64,000 bases of DNA from Archilochus colubris (taxonomy: Eukaryota; Chordata; Aves; Apodiformes; Trochilidae). The stretch spans positions 70,155,709 to 70,219,708 of the forward strand of contig CM041084.1 in assembly GCA_023079485.1 (NCBI GenBank), read 5' to 3'. Under the pieces are notes generated by a model. That model did no database searches and was not told the DNA's origin. It saw only the letters and a list, made by a program, of their open reading frames with translations. Positions 1 through 12,300 of this stretch are shown here, piece by piece. Position 1 is the first letter of the stretch, and every line of letters begins with the position of its first letter. The position numbers and the translations under genes were made by a program.

Positions 1-3000
1 GGCCAGGGCAGAACTTAACGCAGAACTGTGTGTGCATGCACAAACTTGCACATGTGCAGGGGCAGTGTGATTATCTGGGTATTCATCACTGTCATCTTGT
101 TGCATTCAATGGCAATTTGACACTGATGGAAAGATGACATTTATTGCGGTGCAATACTCCCAAAATAGCTTATGTGAGTGAATACCATCCCCGATTCCCA
201 TGTAGCCCCCCCTCCTCGCAGTTACTTTAGGAAGGTGTGTACTTGAGCTAATGCAGTGCTGTGAGATGTCAGGGACAAGCTTCTATATTGCTAAGAGCCC
301 TGGTGTAGCTGCAGCTGGTCTAGTGTGGGTGTCATGGGTAATCTGCCTTGGAAATCCAGGTAAAACTAATTAGTAAAACTAATGCAGTCTTGCCCTCACC
401 CAGGCTGTGCCTGTGCTAGACAGCTTTTTGGTATAACTGCTCGGCACGGTGGGCACATGTCTTCCTTCCAGACCTGTGCTGAAGGCAACAACAAGCATCT
501 GTTCAGGCAGTGGCATAAGAAAAAGGAGCGTCAGGGTGTCAAGGAGCACATGTAGGATGCACGTGCAATTCCTCAGCCAGTACATGTTCTGCTACCGTCT
601 CTTTTGCTGCTGGTCTTCAGACAATACATGCCTGTTGTCCTGGGGTGCAGAGCATGGCTCTTCAGAGACTGCCAGTGTCACTCTCTAATGTCAAAATAAT
701 ATGTGTCACCCTAGAGGGCCGAGCTGAATCTCAAGCACCCGTATGCCACTCCTTCTCAGACAGCCAGTGATGCAGCTAAGATCAGATGCATCTGTCAAGG
801 TGAGATGAAGGGAGGAACAGTGTAGCTGGCTCCCCATCATGGGTTACAGAGGATATGGAATGCCAAGCCATGCTAACAGCGCAAAGGAGGATGCTGTTCT
901 TTGCTTCTCCCCCCCCCAGCTCTGCCTGCCAAAGATGAGGCAGGGCACCTCTGGATCTGGGCATAAGTCTTATACTATTGGTCACATAGCACTTAGTTAA
1001 GGAGAAATGTCTCCTGCTTTCTGTCCTTTCCCCACCAGCTTGTAGTAGTGGCAGCATGACACAGTAGATGACTGGTAGCTAAGAACAGGCTTTTGGGCTC
1101 AGTACAGACATCCTGTGCAGGTCCCTCTGATGGTGCTGGCCATCTGAGTTTTGGTGTGAGAAATCTTCAAACAGGCAGTCTTGAGGTAAAACACTGCCGC
1201 TGTAACATTCCTGCCTGGTTTTGTTAACTGTATTTTGCTAACTATTAAATAAACTGAGTGGGTTGCAGGCCAAGAGAGAAGGATTGCAGTGCTTCTGTTT
1301 CTACAGTGAGCTTCTCCAAAAGAAGTGCATTGGAGAGAGAACTGGTGTGGCCTGAGTGCTTGGGACACTGCAGGTGCTGTGCTGACTGGTTGCACCTCAG
1401 TGACTTGATAGCTTTGGGTTTTACAGGCTCTGCTCTCTGAGGGTGGAGAAAGATGGAAGTGATGCTTGCTTTGTTAGGAACAAAAGAGCATGTAATGCTG
1501 GTGGTAGTAGCTGCCAGTAAGAAATACTACTTAAATGGGGGGAGGATGTTTTTATTAATGAGGGTATACAAAGACAAGTTTTCTTAAAAAGCATGAAACC
1601 TACATAGTGAGCATAGTGTCAGGCACACTGCTGCTTGCCAGCTAGTATCATCCACAAATAAAAACAGGTTAGGTTCTTGCTATTGCAGCTGCTTTCCCTC
1701 ATGAAGCAGGGTGAGCCAGACTCGACTGAGAAACAGGTTGGCAACTTGCCTGATGTCCCAGGCATGCAGGATGATTCACTTCAAAAACCCAATTTAACAA
1801 TTATCCAGGATGAACACATACAACCCTAACATTTACTTGCAGTTGTATTTTCTATGACACACTCAGAAGTTGCTTGTATTCACCAGCAAACACAGCCTGG
1901 AGGTGATCAGCTTCTTCCCTGACCTGCGTTTAACAGCAGTAATTAAACAAGTTTTAATGTGGGAGGTAGGAGGGATTCAGTGGCTTGGGCAGAAGGTTGT
2001 CAGTGGGGTCATTTGGCATCCAGGTACTGCGAGTTCTCCTATTGTCCTTGGGCAAAGCACGTTACCTACTCAGTCCTCAGTTTAAATCTGATCCAATATG
2101 ATTTGTTTCAGAGCACTTGATTGATATTGGTCTCGATTTCCTCCTCTGAAACAACCCAAAAATCCCCAAATCTTTGTGCCTAGAATCAAAGTTTAGTAAA
2201 TATAAAGTATCCTTTTCTCCTCCCTGCTCTTTACCTCTGGTAAAGGTGGAAGAAAAAAAATCATTTACAGCCATCTGCTGGAGGCATCAATCACACTGGT
2301 AGCAGAGTCTGCCAATTGTTCCACATGTTATTAATGATGAGAAAGATATAAACATATGAGCTCATGATTATGTTGTGTTAAAATTACCTGCAAAATAATG
2401 ACATTAGAAAAACAATGGGGTTACAAAATCAGGTGGACAAAAGCAAGGAAGTGCCAGGGCTAACGTAGCATAGCTCCCCTTTGCATCTGCATTATGATAC
2501 AATCTTTAAATTAATTGCATCATTTTTTTCCCTTTTACAGGGTCCCTTTTTTCAGTAGATAGGTACTGCACAATTAATTTTCTGTTCCTCACGTATACAT
2601 TCTGTGTGTGTCTCTGCATCTGTTTATTTTGCACCCCACCCAAATCTTGAAGTGAGCAGTGCTGCTAATTCCTGCCCCAGGGGCTTTGCAGGTGAGGAAG
2701 TTCTTATTTCTGCAACATCTCAGGTACAGGTAGTGTCTTCATTTTCTTAGCTGAGGAATGGAGGCAAGGAACAAACAAAGCTCAGATATTGAAACACCTT
2801 CAGTTTTGTCTGCCTCAAAGAGATGCTCAGGGATGATTTTATTTTTGACTCACCCCAAAATACTGGGCATGATGCAGCAGTTCATCTGCTGAAAGCACAA
2901 GGACGACTGACCTCAGCTGTAAGTCTCCGCACTCTTGCAGGTTGGTCCTAGGTGTCTGTGTTTTGCAGAGGATGGAGACTGCCCTATTAGGGGTTACCTG

Positions 3001-4089
3001 AAGAAAAACTGGCTTCAGGGACTCTTCCAAAGACTGTGGCAGAGAAAGAGGTAATCTGGGGCTGCAGGAGGCATGTCCAACTTCCTCAAGTGAGGTGGTT
3101 GTCTCTTGCTGCTTTGCCTCATTCACTAATCTTTCTGATCTCCACTGAGTGAGGCAGGGTTTGAGAGGCAGCTGCCACTTTTATCACACAACCATATCAT
3201 TTTCCCAAAGCACTTGATTTCCAGGGCTCGAATGATTTGTGGTCATGGAATTGGAATTGTGGTCATAGAATCAGTGCAGGTGTGTAGAGGAGCTGGGTGA
3301 AGGTGGTGTGGGCAGTCTTTGTTATTATACCTCTTTATTTTGGGGTGCTCCAATTTGCAATCTTGGTATTAAAAATTTAACATAGCTTGGTTGAAACATA
3401 ATTTTATAACTGCACAAAGGGAAAAGGGGTGGATAAATAAAAATTAGCCCTGCCACATGAATCTACAGTGACTTGGGTCATCCAAAGGGCATAGACCTTT
3501 ATGCTGTAGCATTAATTTCCAACTCATGAGATAATGGCCTGCTTAGAAGCACTCTATGGCTGTGGATAGTGGTATCTGCCAGAGTGGGGTTACATGCTCA
3601 GCAGCAGGTCATCTGGTGTTGTGTTGGGGGATTTTGTGGTCCAGATTCAGGATGCCCTCAGATCTCATTTAAGGGTTGGGTGTGTAGAGCTCCAGTGCTT
3701 CCTGAATCCTCTTTGACTTGCTTGTGTCTGTCAGGCAGCATGGATTCTCATCCCCCTAAATCACCATTCCCTATTGTCCCTCCTTCCCCTCTGTTCCTGT
3801 GCATCTCTAACAGATGCCACCTGCTTCTCCCCTTGCTTTCTACCACCACTTTCGCCTCTGCCCATCTTTTGGTACTACCTGTGACACCTATAGTTTTCCA
3901 GATGTCTCAAATCTAAATAGCCTGATAGGTCAGTGTGCATTCTTGAAAAAGCCCAATGCTTTTGAACGGAGCATTTTAGGGGATTAATCTTCCTCACTTT
4001 TACTCAAGAGCCATTACTGTGGTTATCCTCTGAGATCAGGCGATGGGAAAGCAGCTACTTAAGGCCAACTCTATAAAAGCTTATATAGA
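1..4089. other. Non-coding DNA, probably RNF152 intron or upstream region
   Basis: Only short open frames with no recognisable domain occur here. No CpG island, exon-like block or transposon is evident. At 3238-3270 an imperfect 20-bp-period duplication is visible around GTGGTCAT. Confidence 0.55.
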
Positions 4090-4245
4090 TTCATAGAATC
4101 GCTTTGGTTGGAAAAGACCTTTAAGATCATTAAGTCCAACCATTAACCTAGCACACTGCCAAGTCCACTGCTAAACCGTGTGTCTAAGTACCATATTTAC
4201 ACATCTTTTAAATACCTCCTGGAATAGTGCCTTGACCACTTGTTT
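4090..4245 (-). mobile_element. CR1 retrotransposon fragment (3' end)
   Basis: On the + strand the element begins with TTCATAGAATCGCTTTGGTT and continues with the reverse complement of the avian CR1 3' region (GGTTGGAAAAGACCTTTAAG, then AAGTCCAACC, AACCTAGCAC and CTTTTAAATACCTCC). Similarity fades after about 4242. This is a 5'-truncated copy of about 155 bp on the minus strand, clearly diverged and so old. It has no coding capacity. Confidence 0.9.
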
Positions 4246-7200
4246 AAATTTAAAGGGTATGCTTAGTTCTGTCCTGCTTCTCAGCAGCGTCTCTTTGCAT
4301 GCAGTCTTACTTGATTCCCACCTGCCTTCTGCAAATGAACCTCGTTGGATGTGCCATTTCATGGGGTTGAGAGTGAGATTAAAATTGCATCAGTTCACAG
4401 AAGAGTGAGGAAGACTGGCTGCTCGTGCTTTTTTGTTTTCTGGAGATGGATAGAAACATGATAGTGCAAGCCATTGTGTGCAGGTGCTAGAGATTGGTCA
4501 TTCAACTGAAATGCAAGTTGGTGCAACTCAGCTGCTTCTTGGAGAAGTGATTGTCTGTAGTCCCAGCAAGCCATCAGGTACTTTTGGCCTGCATGTCGGT
4601 TTTCTGACCAATTTGCAGGGAGTTTCTTCCTGCATCTTTGTTCAAAGGAGGGGAGGGCAGTTAGTATAAAGCTCAACACTGCAGTAAGAGAGGAGAAAGC
4701 AGAAATTTGTGATTATGCTCAAATGAACATAACAATTGGCTTTCTTTACATACTTTGAGTTTATTTTGCTTTATTAAACTAGGTGAGAAAAAGTAGATGA
4801 TACCAGCAAAGAAATTGTGCTTGCCAACAGAATCTGGTTTTGAAACAGATCAAGCTGACCTGCAATGAAACAGTCAGGATTAGAATATTCTTAAAGTCAG
4901 ATTTGTGTTCTTGGGAACTGCTGATATAAATCATGACAACGATAGGCATAAGCTATGTCAAATTTAATTAATAAAATAATGATAGAACAAGGTGTCTTAA
5001 ATTTTGGATGACTGAATGGATTATACACCTTTATAAAATAATTGATAAGCCAGATGATAAAAACTTGCACCAACCAATTTTCCCTGCATTACCACTGTAT
5101 GTGAGTAAGTGCATAAGCTGGTATTAGAGTACTGAACTTTACGCATCCAAGACAGCTACAAAAAGGAGCATAGAACTGATTTTCAACTCTGGTCTAAAGG
5201 TCCTTGTGGGCCAATGATGTTGTATTATTTGTGAAAGGTAACTGGGAGAAGTGTCTTGTGTAAATGGGGAGATCTACACATCTTTCAGAGGGATCTCAAA
5301 TGATTTTATGAATTAAAAAAAAAAAAGCACATGACTGGCCTTGCCATGTCCAGCTTGGAAGGTGATGGTGAGCCTGCATGGCTAGGATTTGGTCTGTGTT
5401 TGGGTAGGTTTCAGTTAATTCCTGACACAACCTTGTTCTTTCTATTTTGTCTGTTATTTTTGAGGTAAGCATGCTTGCACAGCTTTTTAGGCACTTATTT
5501 GCAGGAGCTCCCCTGGGAAAGAAAAGGCTCCTCTGTGGTGTGTCCCTTGTGCTGGGTGTCCCTTGCTGGCTGCTCTTCACCTCTGGATTGCCTCCCCCTC
5601 TTCTCCTCACAGCATCTGTGGTCAGATGCTGAGAAGCACAGACAGGGCTTTGAAAAAGCTGGCTCAGCAGAGGAGGTGGAGAGCCAGCTGATGCCAGTAT
5701 TAATATTCTTTCAAAACTGATGGATGAGACGATTATAAAATTGCAGAGGGAACTGAAATTTAACGGAATCCATGTTTTAATTGCATTCTGGATTTTTTGT
5801 CAGCATCCTGCTTCTAATGTGCAGGACAATCGAGCATTTTTGTGAAGCTGTTGAAGTAGACTGCATAACATACTGCTTTTTAAAGAAAGAGAGAAAAAAC
5901 TTGGGTCAGTCTGTTTTCCACACTTTGATGTCCTCGGTCTTTCTCAGTTGTCCTGTGTAGCAGCATGCTGTTTCTAGTCAGTAAATCAGATCTGAAATAC
6001 TGTTCTGATGCAGCTAGGGAAAAAAAGAGTATTGCAAGCACCTGTGGTGTTGAGGTGCCTAAGCCTGTGAGGGATGGATACCTAGGTGCAGGATTTGTAA
6101 TTTCCCCTGTGTTCCTGTCCTCTCCTTGGAGAGGAGTGAGGATGCTGGAGCCATTTTGCTTGTGGTGACCAGCAGTGTGGCTGTTTCCCCCATGCTGCAT
6201 GCCAGGCTTCTGGCACTGACATCCAATTACCTCCAACCTGGGCAAGATCCTTTTTCTGCTGATGGAACCCCTATACTTAGTCTGTAACTAGCACTCCTAA
6301 ATGTATGGCCTGTCTTACAATGGAAGAATTCTTGCACTTCATACCCTTCCTTCTGATTTTCTTTCTTATTCCTCTCGTCACTGCTAGGAAGAACACCCCC
6401 TTTTTCCCAGGGAGTTAGTGCATTGAATGTCAGGTCCAGACACAAGTTCTTCATGGGCAGGGATGGAGACTGCATGTATGCTGCACCTACAGGGGCTGAT
6501 TCTGCTCTGTTTGGGTCCATGGCTGGGCTGTTGCCACTGCTACAGTTCTTTACCTCACAGGCTTAGTTTTGAACCCTGCCATATGCAGAGAAGGCCCAGC
6601 AAGTATCCAGTGAGGTATGCTTGTAGGCAATTCATGAGACAGCCATTCATTTTTTATTTGGTGTCTTTGCCAGAGGTCATTCAATGATTTTGGTAGACTG
6701 GCTTGTGTGACTGGAGTGTCTGTGCCATACTTGGTGCAGTCCTGATAGCCATTGTGGTCAAATGCTTCTGTCTAAGCAGAAGTAGAGTATTCAGGTTGTC
6801 TGCAAAGAGAATGGTAAGGCTATGACAGCAAGAAAATAATGATGATGATTTCAAGTGTAATAGGTTTTTTGGTGAGCTGGAGACAGTGGATAGCTAACTT
6901 ATAATGAGTGCTATCTTGAAAACAGAGCCCAGATATTTGCATGGTTTTCTTATGGACAGGTGTTTTGCTTGAGTGCTCTTCATCCAGGTTTGGACCAAAA
7001 CACTCTCCACCCAGGTTTGTTTTTATTCAGACTGTAAAAAGCAGTTTTCTTGGTAGCATTTTCCCCATGCCTTTCTTTCAATTGAGACTGGGAACTTTTC
7101 TCCACAGCCTCCTTCACCCAAACATAATTTGCCCTAGTTGTGCATGTTTTGAAAAAGTACATGTGTAAGTGATTTAGTTAAGAGGAAAAAGCATAAGCCT

Positions 7201-9320
7201 TTTCTCTTGCCTCCTCCTGCTTTCTACCAAGTCAAAAGACACCTTTCATTGTGTTCTTGTTGAGGAGTAGGCTCTTAATTCAAGTCCCAGTCATACAAAT
7301 TCCTGGCCTCTTCAGCAGATGAGACTTCTGCTCCCAGCAGCTGCAGGTGAAGTTGCATAAGAGCAGATATGCTCAGGGGCTTGGAGGACTGCTTTCTTTC
7401 TGTGAGTGAGTAATTTGGGGTGTAGACTGTCTTCTGCCTGAGTGCTTTAGTATGCCTGTTTTTTCCACCTCTTATACCTCTGGAAGGATTTCTGGGATCC
7501 AACTGGACTGTGAGGAGCTCCCCCATTTTCCCCTGCTAATCTCCCTGTGGCAGTGGCTGCAATCTCTGCAGTGAGGTTTCAAAACTAAGTTTCTCTTGCT
7601 TTGTTTGCTGCTCTGATGTTGGTTGGTATTTTAATGACTTAAAGCCAACTTTAGGGAGAACAGCACACCAAGGAGCTGGACTGATGTGAGAGGAAAAGTT
7701 TCTTCCACTCTAGAAGCTTGTGTCCTTGCAGGCACTGTAATAGTCTCATGAGGTGTGGTTGTGATCCCAGTGAGTTATAGAGGTGCCTTAGCTGAGAGGC
7801 TGGCTGAGTAATGAAGGTGAGCAACTGGTCACGACATCCTTTTGACATCCTCGAGGACCCGAAATCTTTGCAGTGTTTACTCTGAAAATACTCTCTCTGC
7901 CCTTCCAGAAGTGCACTGTTGACACACGTGCAAATGCTGAGATTTTGCAGGGTCCATGCTTGTGTTATTTGTGCTTTGGGCACAGCTGTTAATGCTGATA
8001 GGAGGATTTCTGTTGTACAAACACTTTGCTGCTTAGAAGGTAGAAATGTGCTGAGAGTGGCACTGGGAGCCCAGCAATTCACGCTTCAGCAAGGAAGGGA
8101 ACCGCTGGTGAGTGAGCTGTACTCAGCAATGCATGTGTGTGTGGTCACAGCAGGGCTGGGGGAGCTGAGGAGCTGGCATTACTCGGAATGTTTAAATTCC
8201 TTAAGCTTTATTTTCCTGGCAATACTTTGCAAATATGATTATTTAAAAATAAATCTGAATTATGCTGTTTTGCAGATGCTTAGGAGACTGTTTTCTTGCC
8301 TTCCACCATGGTAGATCAGTGACTACAGCTGCAAGTTACTTCTCCAGGTATATCTTGTCTTAATTTTTCTGGGATCAAGGCCTGTGGTATTTTTTGACCT
8401 GATTCTTGTAGGATTTCCTTTTGTTTGCTGCACTATTCTGTATGCCAGTTTCTCTGTAAATTTTATGAGAATGGGCAGTATGGGCCTAATGCCAAGGGCA
8501 AGGGGCTAAGATAGATGGTTTTCTTTTTTTTTTGAAAGCTCTTGTGATCCACAGTTTGCTGGCAGGGTGGTAATGATGTTTCACAGGAGAATGCCTTTCT
8601 TGTAATTTGATTTCAAAGTGCTTTAACAGTGTCCATTCACAGGCCCAGGCATGGCAAGGGGGTGGTAAGCACCAGGGCCAGGGTCCATACATACAGCAGC
8701 AAGATACAGGGACAGAGATGGAGCTGGAGACATGGCTGCATGCAGGAACCTAAGCAACATCCAGGGACAGGGCTGGAGAACAGTACTGTTGGAGAATCCG
8801 TGGAACAGGGTGTAATGGTACTGGGGGGACTAAAACGAGGTCCTCTTTCCATTTTCTTCAAATGCCAGTCCAGTGCATTTGTCATTCTGCTATGTTATGT
8901 ATTCAGTATTTCATTTTAGGAGGTGTGTTGCTGTAGCTGAATAGTGCCTCCTCCATGAGATGCATGCATTTGCAAATCTGGCTGTTTGGTGTGTGCAGAG
9001 CTAGGGACAGAGAGCTTGGGAGATGGTAACAGTAGCTGAGGGATTTCTTAGGCTCCCAATTTATGTCTGTGCTCAGCAAGCTGCTGCCCAATGCCACAAA
9101 GCCTGGCATATGCAGTCGAGTTGTCACACTGAGGTTATTTCAGGGGGACCTGGCAGCTTTTGCACCCAGGCTTCTGCAGTCTTAAGGGCACATTGCTTAG
9201 GCAGGAGAGAAGCTTAGCCAACCAGGTTGGTTATTTGCATCACTGATGAGATGATCAGTAGGTGATGTTCACACCTCTCATTAGGGACTTGTGGATGACT
9301 GAGATCAAACAAAAAGGATT

Positions 9321-9335
9321 TGTGTGTGTGTGTGT
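9321..9335. repeat. (TG)n microsatellite
   Basis: Seven and a half TG units without interruption. Confidence 0.9.
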
Positions 9336-12300
9336 TCGGTTGTAGTTTCTGAGGCTTGTCGCTCAAAGGTCCATTAATGCTCTTTATTTCTTGCCTTCCA
9401 CTCTGGTAGTGGAATAGAGGGGCTAGAACATGCTAATTGTGACCTGCTGTCTCAAATGGAATCGAAGGTGTCTGTTGCATGCTTTCCACAGAGGATTGGA
9501 TGCTCCCAGGTTCTGGTGCTGCAACTGTGGTTCAGCAGCTGTAGAGCCAGCGTGCAGGAGGATTTGGTTTTCATATCCTCTGAATGTCAATTTAGAGCTG
9601 GTGATTCTCTTCCTTTGTACAGAACTATTCTTGTTTTTATAGGGGAAATCTAAGTGTCGGCCTCTTTGGTTCAAAACTATTTATTCTCAGTATTTGTCAC
9701 ATGCTCGGATGACTGAATCAGTTCAAGTGGAAAATGCGCTTTCCCAAATCAGAATGTATTCCACCCATCTTTTAATTTAAAAGCAAAATACAAAGAGATA
9801 GGAAAAGATTCCTCTACTTTCTTCTCTCACCCTCTCTCTTCTGTGTTTTTGTTAGTGGCAAAATGAGAAAAGCAGAAGTTTGTTTGTATGGACACTGTGT
9901 GTGTGGAGAAAAAAAAATTTTTTTGATCTACCAAAGCACTAGAGAAAAAACAGTGATTTCTGTAAATCTTGTATTAAGAAAAAATGCCTTTTTTGCAATT
10001 TGCAGTAACTTTGCAAGTTATACCACTTTGTATTCTGGTCATACGTAAACATAGGCTTGATCTCCACCTTGTCTTTGCTAACCCTTTTCTACAACACAGC
10101 TGCATGATTTAAAACAAGTCTAAGGTACTGGGTAACCATGTCCAATTATTTTTCTATTAGCTTACTTTTTTTAATATAGTTTAAAAAAATACTAGTACAA
10201 CTGATGGTGACAGCTCCTTGGTCTGGAGTGTGGTGTGCACTTCAAGTGGCCTCACCTGCCTGCTGCTTAGCTGTGCCTGCATCACAGTTCAGGGGCCTGT
10301 CTTCTCCATCTCATTCACTAAACATGGGTCTGAGCAAAAACCAGCACCTTCTTTCAGGGTCTCTGAAGTCACTGATGTGCTGTGCTGTGTGTTCTTCAGA
10401 TGTATCAGCTTCTCCTTTCTGCAAATCAGATCAAAGAGGGTAAGGTGCAGATCCTGCTCTATTTCAGTATGGCTTGCTTATTTAGCAAGGAGGATGCAAG
10501 AAACACATGCGGTCATGTAGGTGGATAAACCACCTTTGAGGGTTTCAGTAATGAAATTCTGAGCTTCTGTGTGAAATAAATATATGTCTTCCAAGACAGG
10601 AAAACCCTTGACAGGTTTTTTAAAAGCTGTAGGGAAGTTGTGGGTTAAATAACTACCTATATGAACACATGAGCATTTCTTTTTTTGCTACTTTTCTGAT
10701 TGCAGGCAAGATGTGCAGGCAGAAAGCTAAAAAGGAGAAAAAAAAAACCCACAAGAAGTAAGATAAGAGAGCAGTCAGTTTGCTTGGCCTTTTGTTTGTT
10801 ACACTTTTTCAGTGCATCTTTCTTGCCTGCATCTGTTTCCTGGCAGTAATTTGTGACCTCCAGTGCATCCCATCAGTGTTCTTTTTTCAGAGCCTCCTAA
10901 GCAGGCAGCAACCTACAAGCCAGAACACTGAAAGCACTGAATTTCCCAGAAAGAGCAGCCTCTTGTATCAGTTCTTCCTCTTTCCTCCCATGTTGTTGAA
11001 CATGGGGGGAATTGTTCAAACTAGATGAGCTTTACTGCAAAGCAAATAAACCAAACCAGCACCAAACCTTCAACATTTGGAAATGATTACAAAGAGGATT
11101 GGTCACTACTGTTCTTCCTCAGGACCCACCTGCATTCTTCACTGACCTTGTTTTCGTGCAGTTTTAAAGTTTTGGAAGATCAGCTTAATCTGAAAAGAGA
11201 GCTGTGATATGTTTGTTGTGCACCTAAGCAATGTGAGGGCTATTGTGTGTCATGACACATGTGTTTTAGACTCTCAGGAGCCTGAATGTTCTTGGAATAT
11301 TCTTGAAGTAAAAACCAGGAGTCACCAGGCATTAGAAGCAGAAGAAAACATTTTAGGCCACTGCAGAATTTTATAAACAGAAGAAATAGAAGTTGCACTT
11401 TACTGGTACATAAAAAAAAAACTGCTAAACATGTTTCCTTGGTAAGAAAACTCTTTTGTGAAGTGTATGGTATTGGGTTTTTTTGTAAAAGTATCCATAA
11501 CATCAGCTTCTGTTAGATTGCTAGTACCTTACCTTCTGCAACAAAAAAGCTAGAAGAAAGAGGTTTGTAGTAGTTTTCTTGGAAATCCAGGAGATTGCTT
11601 GGGATCTCAGACTGCTTATTAGGTTTCTTTGAATTATTACTGGGTGTTGTATTTGATACTTGGTATTTTGTTTCAGAAGTACATAATGTAAATAGATTTG
11701 ATTAGAATAGTGCCCATACATACATTTTCAGTCAGTTCTTTGGATTTTCTAGCTTGGTAAAATGCATACCTCCAGGTTTTGGCAAAATCTCTTTCTGTGA
11801 ATGCCTTTCCAATGAAAAGCTGGTGCAAAGTAGTTCTGTTCCAGCAAAGGGAAAGATTAGCAGGTGTGGTGCACCTTTCAGATCTGTACAGGGCTCTGTT
11901 GCTTTGAGGATGCATGTGTGTGATTTAGCCATTCCTTCATCACAGTTCAAGAGCCCCTCTGTCACTGTGGCTTGGTTGCAGCTGCATGGCCCTGTTACAG
12001 ATTTCACACGTGCAGGGGAAGGTGAACGCATCATCCACCTGCCCATACATTTTTTAAAAGGGTACTTGGTGTCTGGGTGGCACAAACACCATCTTGCAAC
12101 TCTTGGATGGAGATCCAAAAGAGCTGCAGAAGTAGTGTCCTGCAGTCCATACATTGTTGACTTCCTAGGTCTTAAGCAATGAAACAGATGGCCATGTGCC
12201 CAGTGCAAGAAATTATTATCTCCACTATACTTACTTTTACAGTGTAACTGCATTTCACATCTCCACGAGAGATGCTTCAGGAAGGATACAAACCCATAAA

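Noticed and set aside
7651..8082. 143-residue minus-strand open frame
   Set aside because: No domain or signal is recognisable, and a plus-strand frame overlaps it at 7919-8314.
11732..12253. 173-residue minus-strand open frame overlapped by a 142-residue plus-strand frame
   Set aside because: No domain is recognisable, both strands are open over the same DNA, and the composition is that of non-coding sequence. Chance frames of this size are expected in 64 kb.
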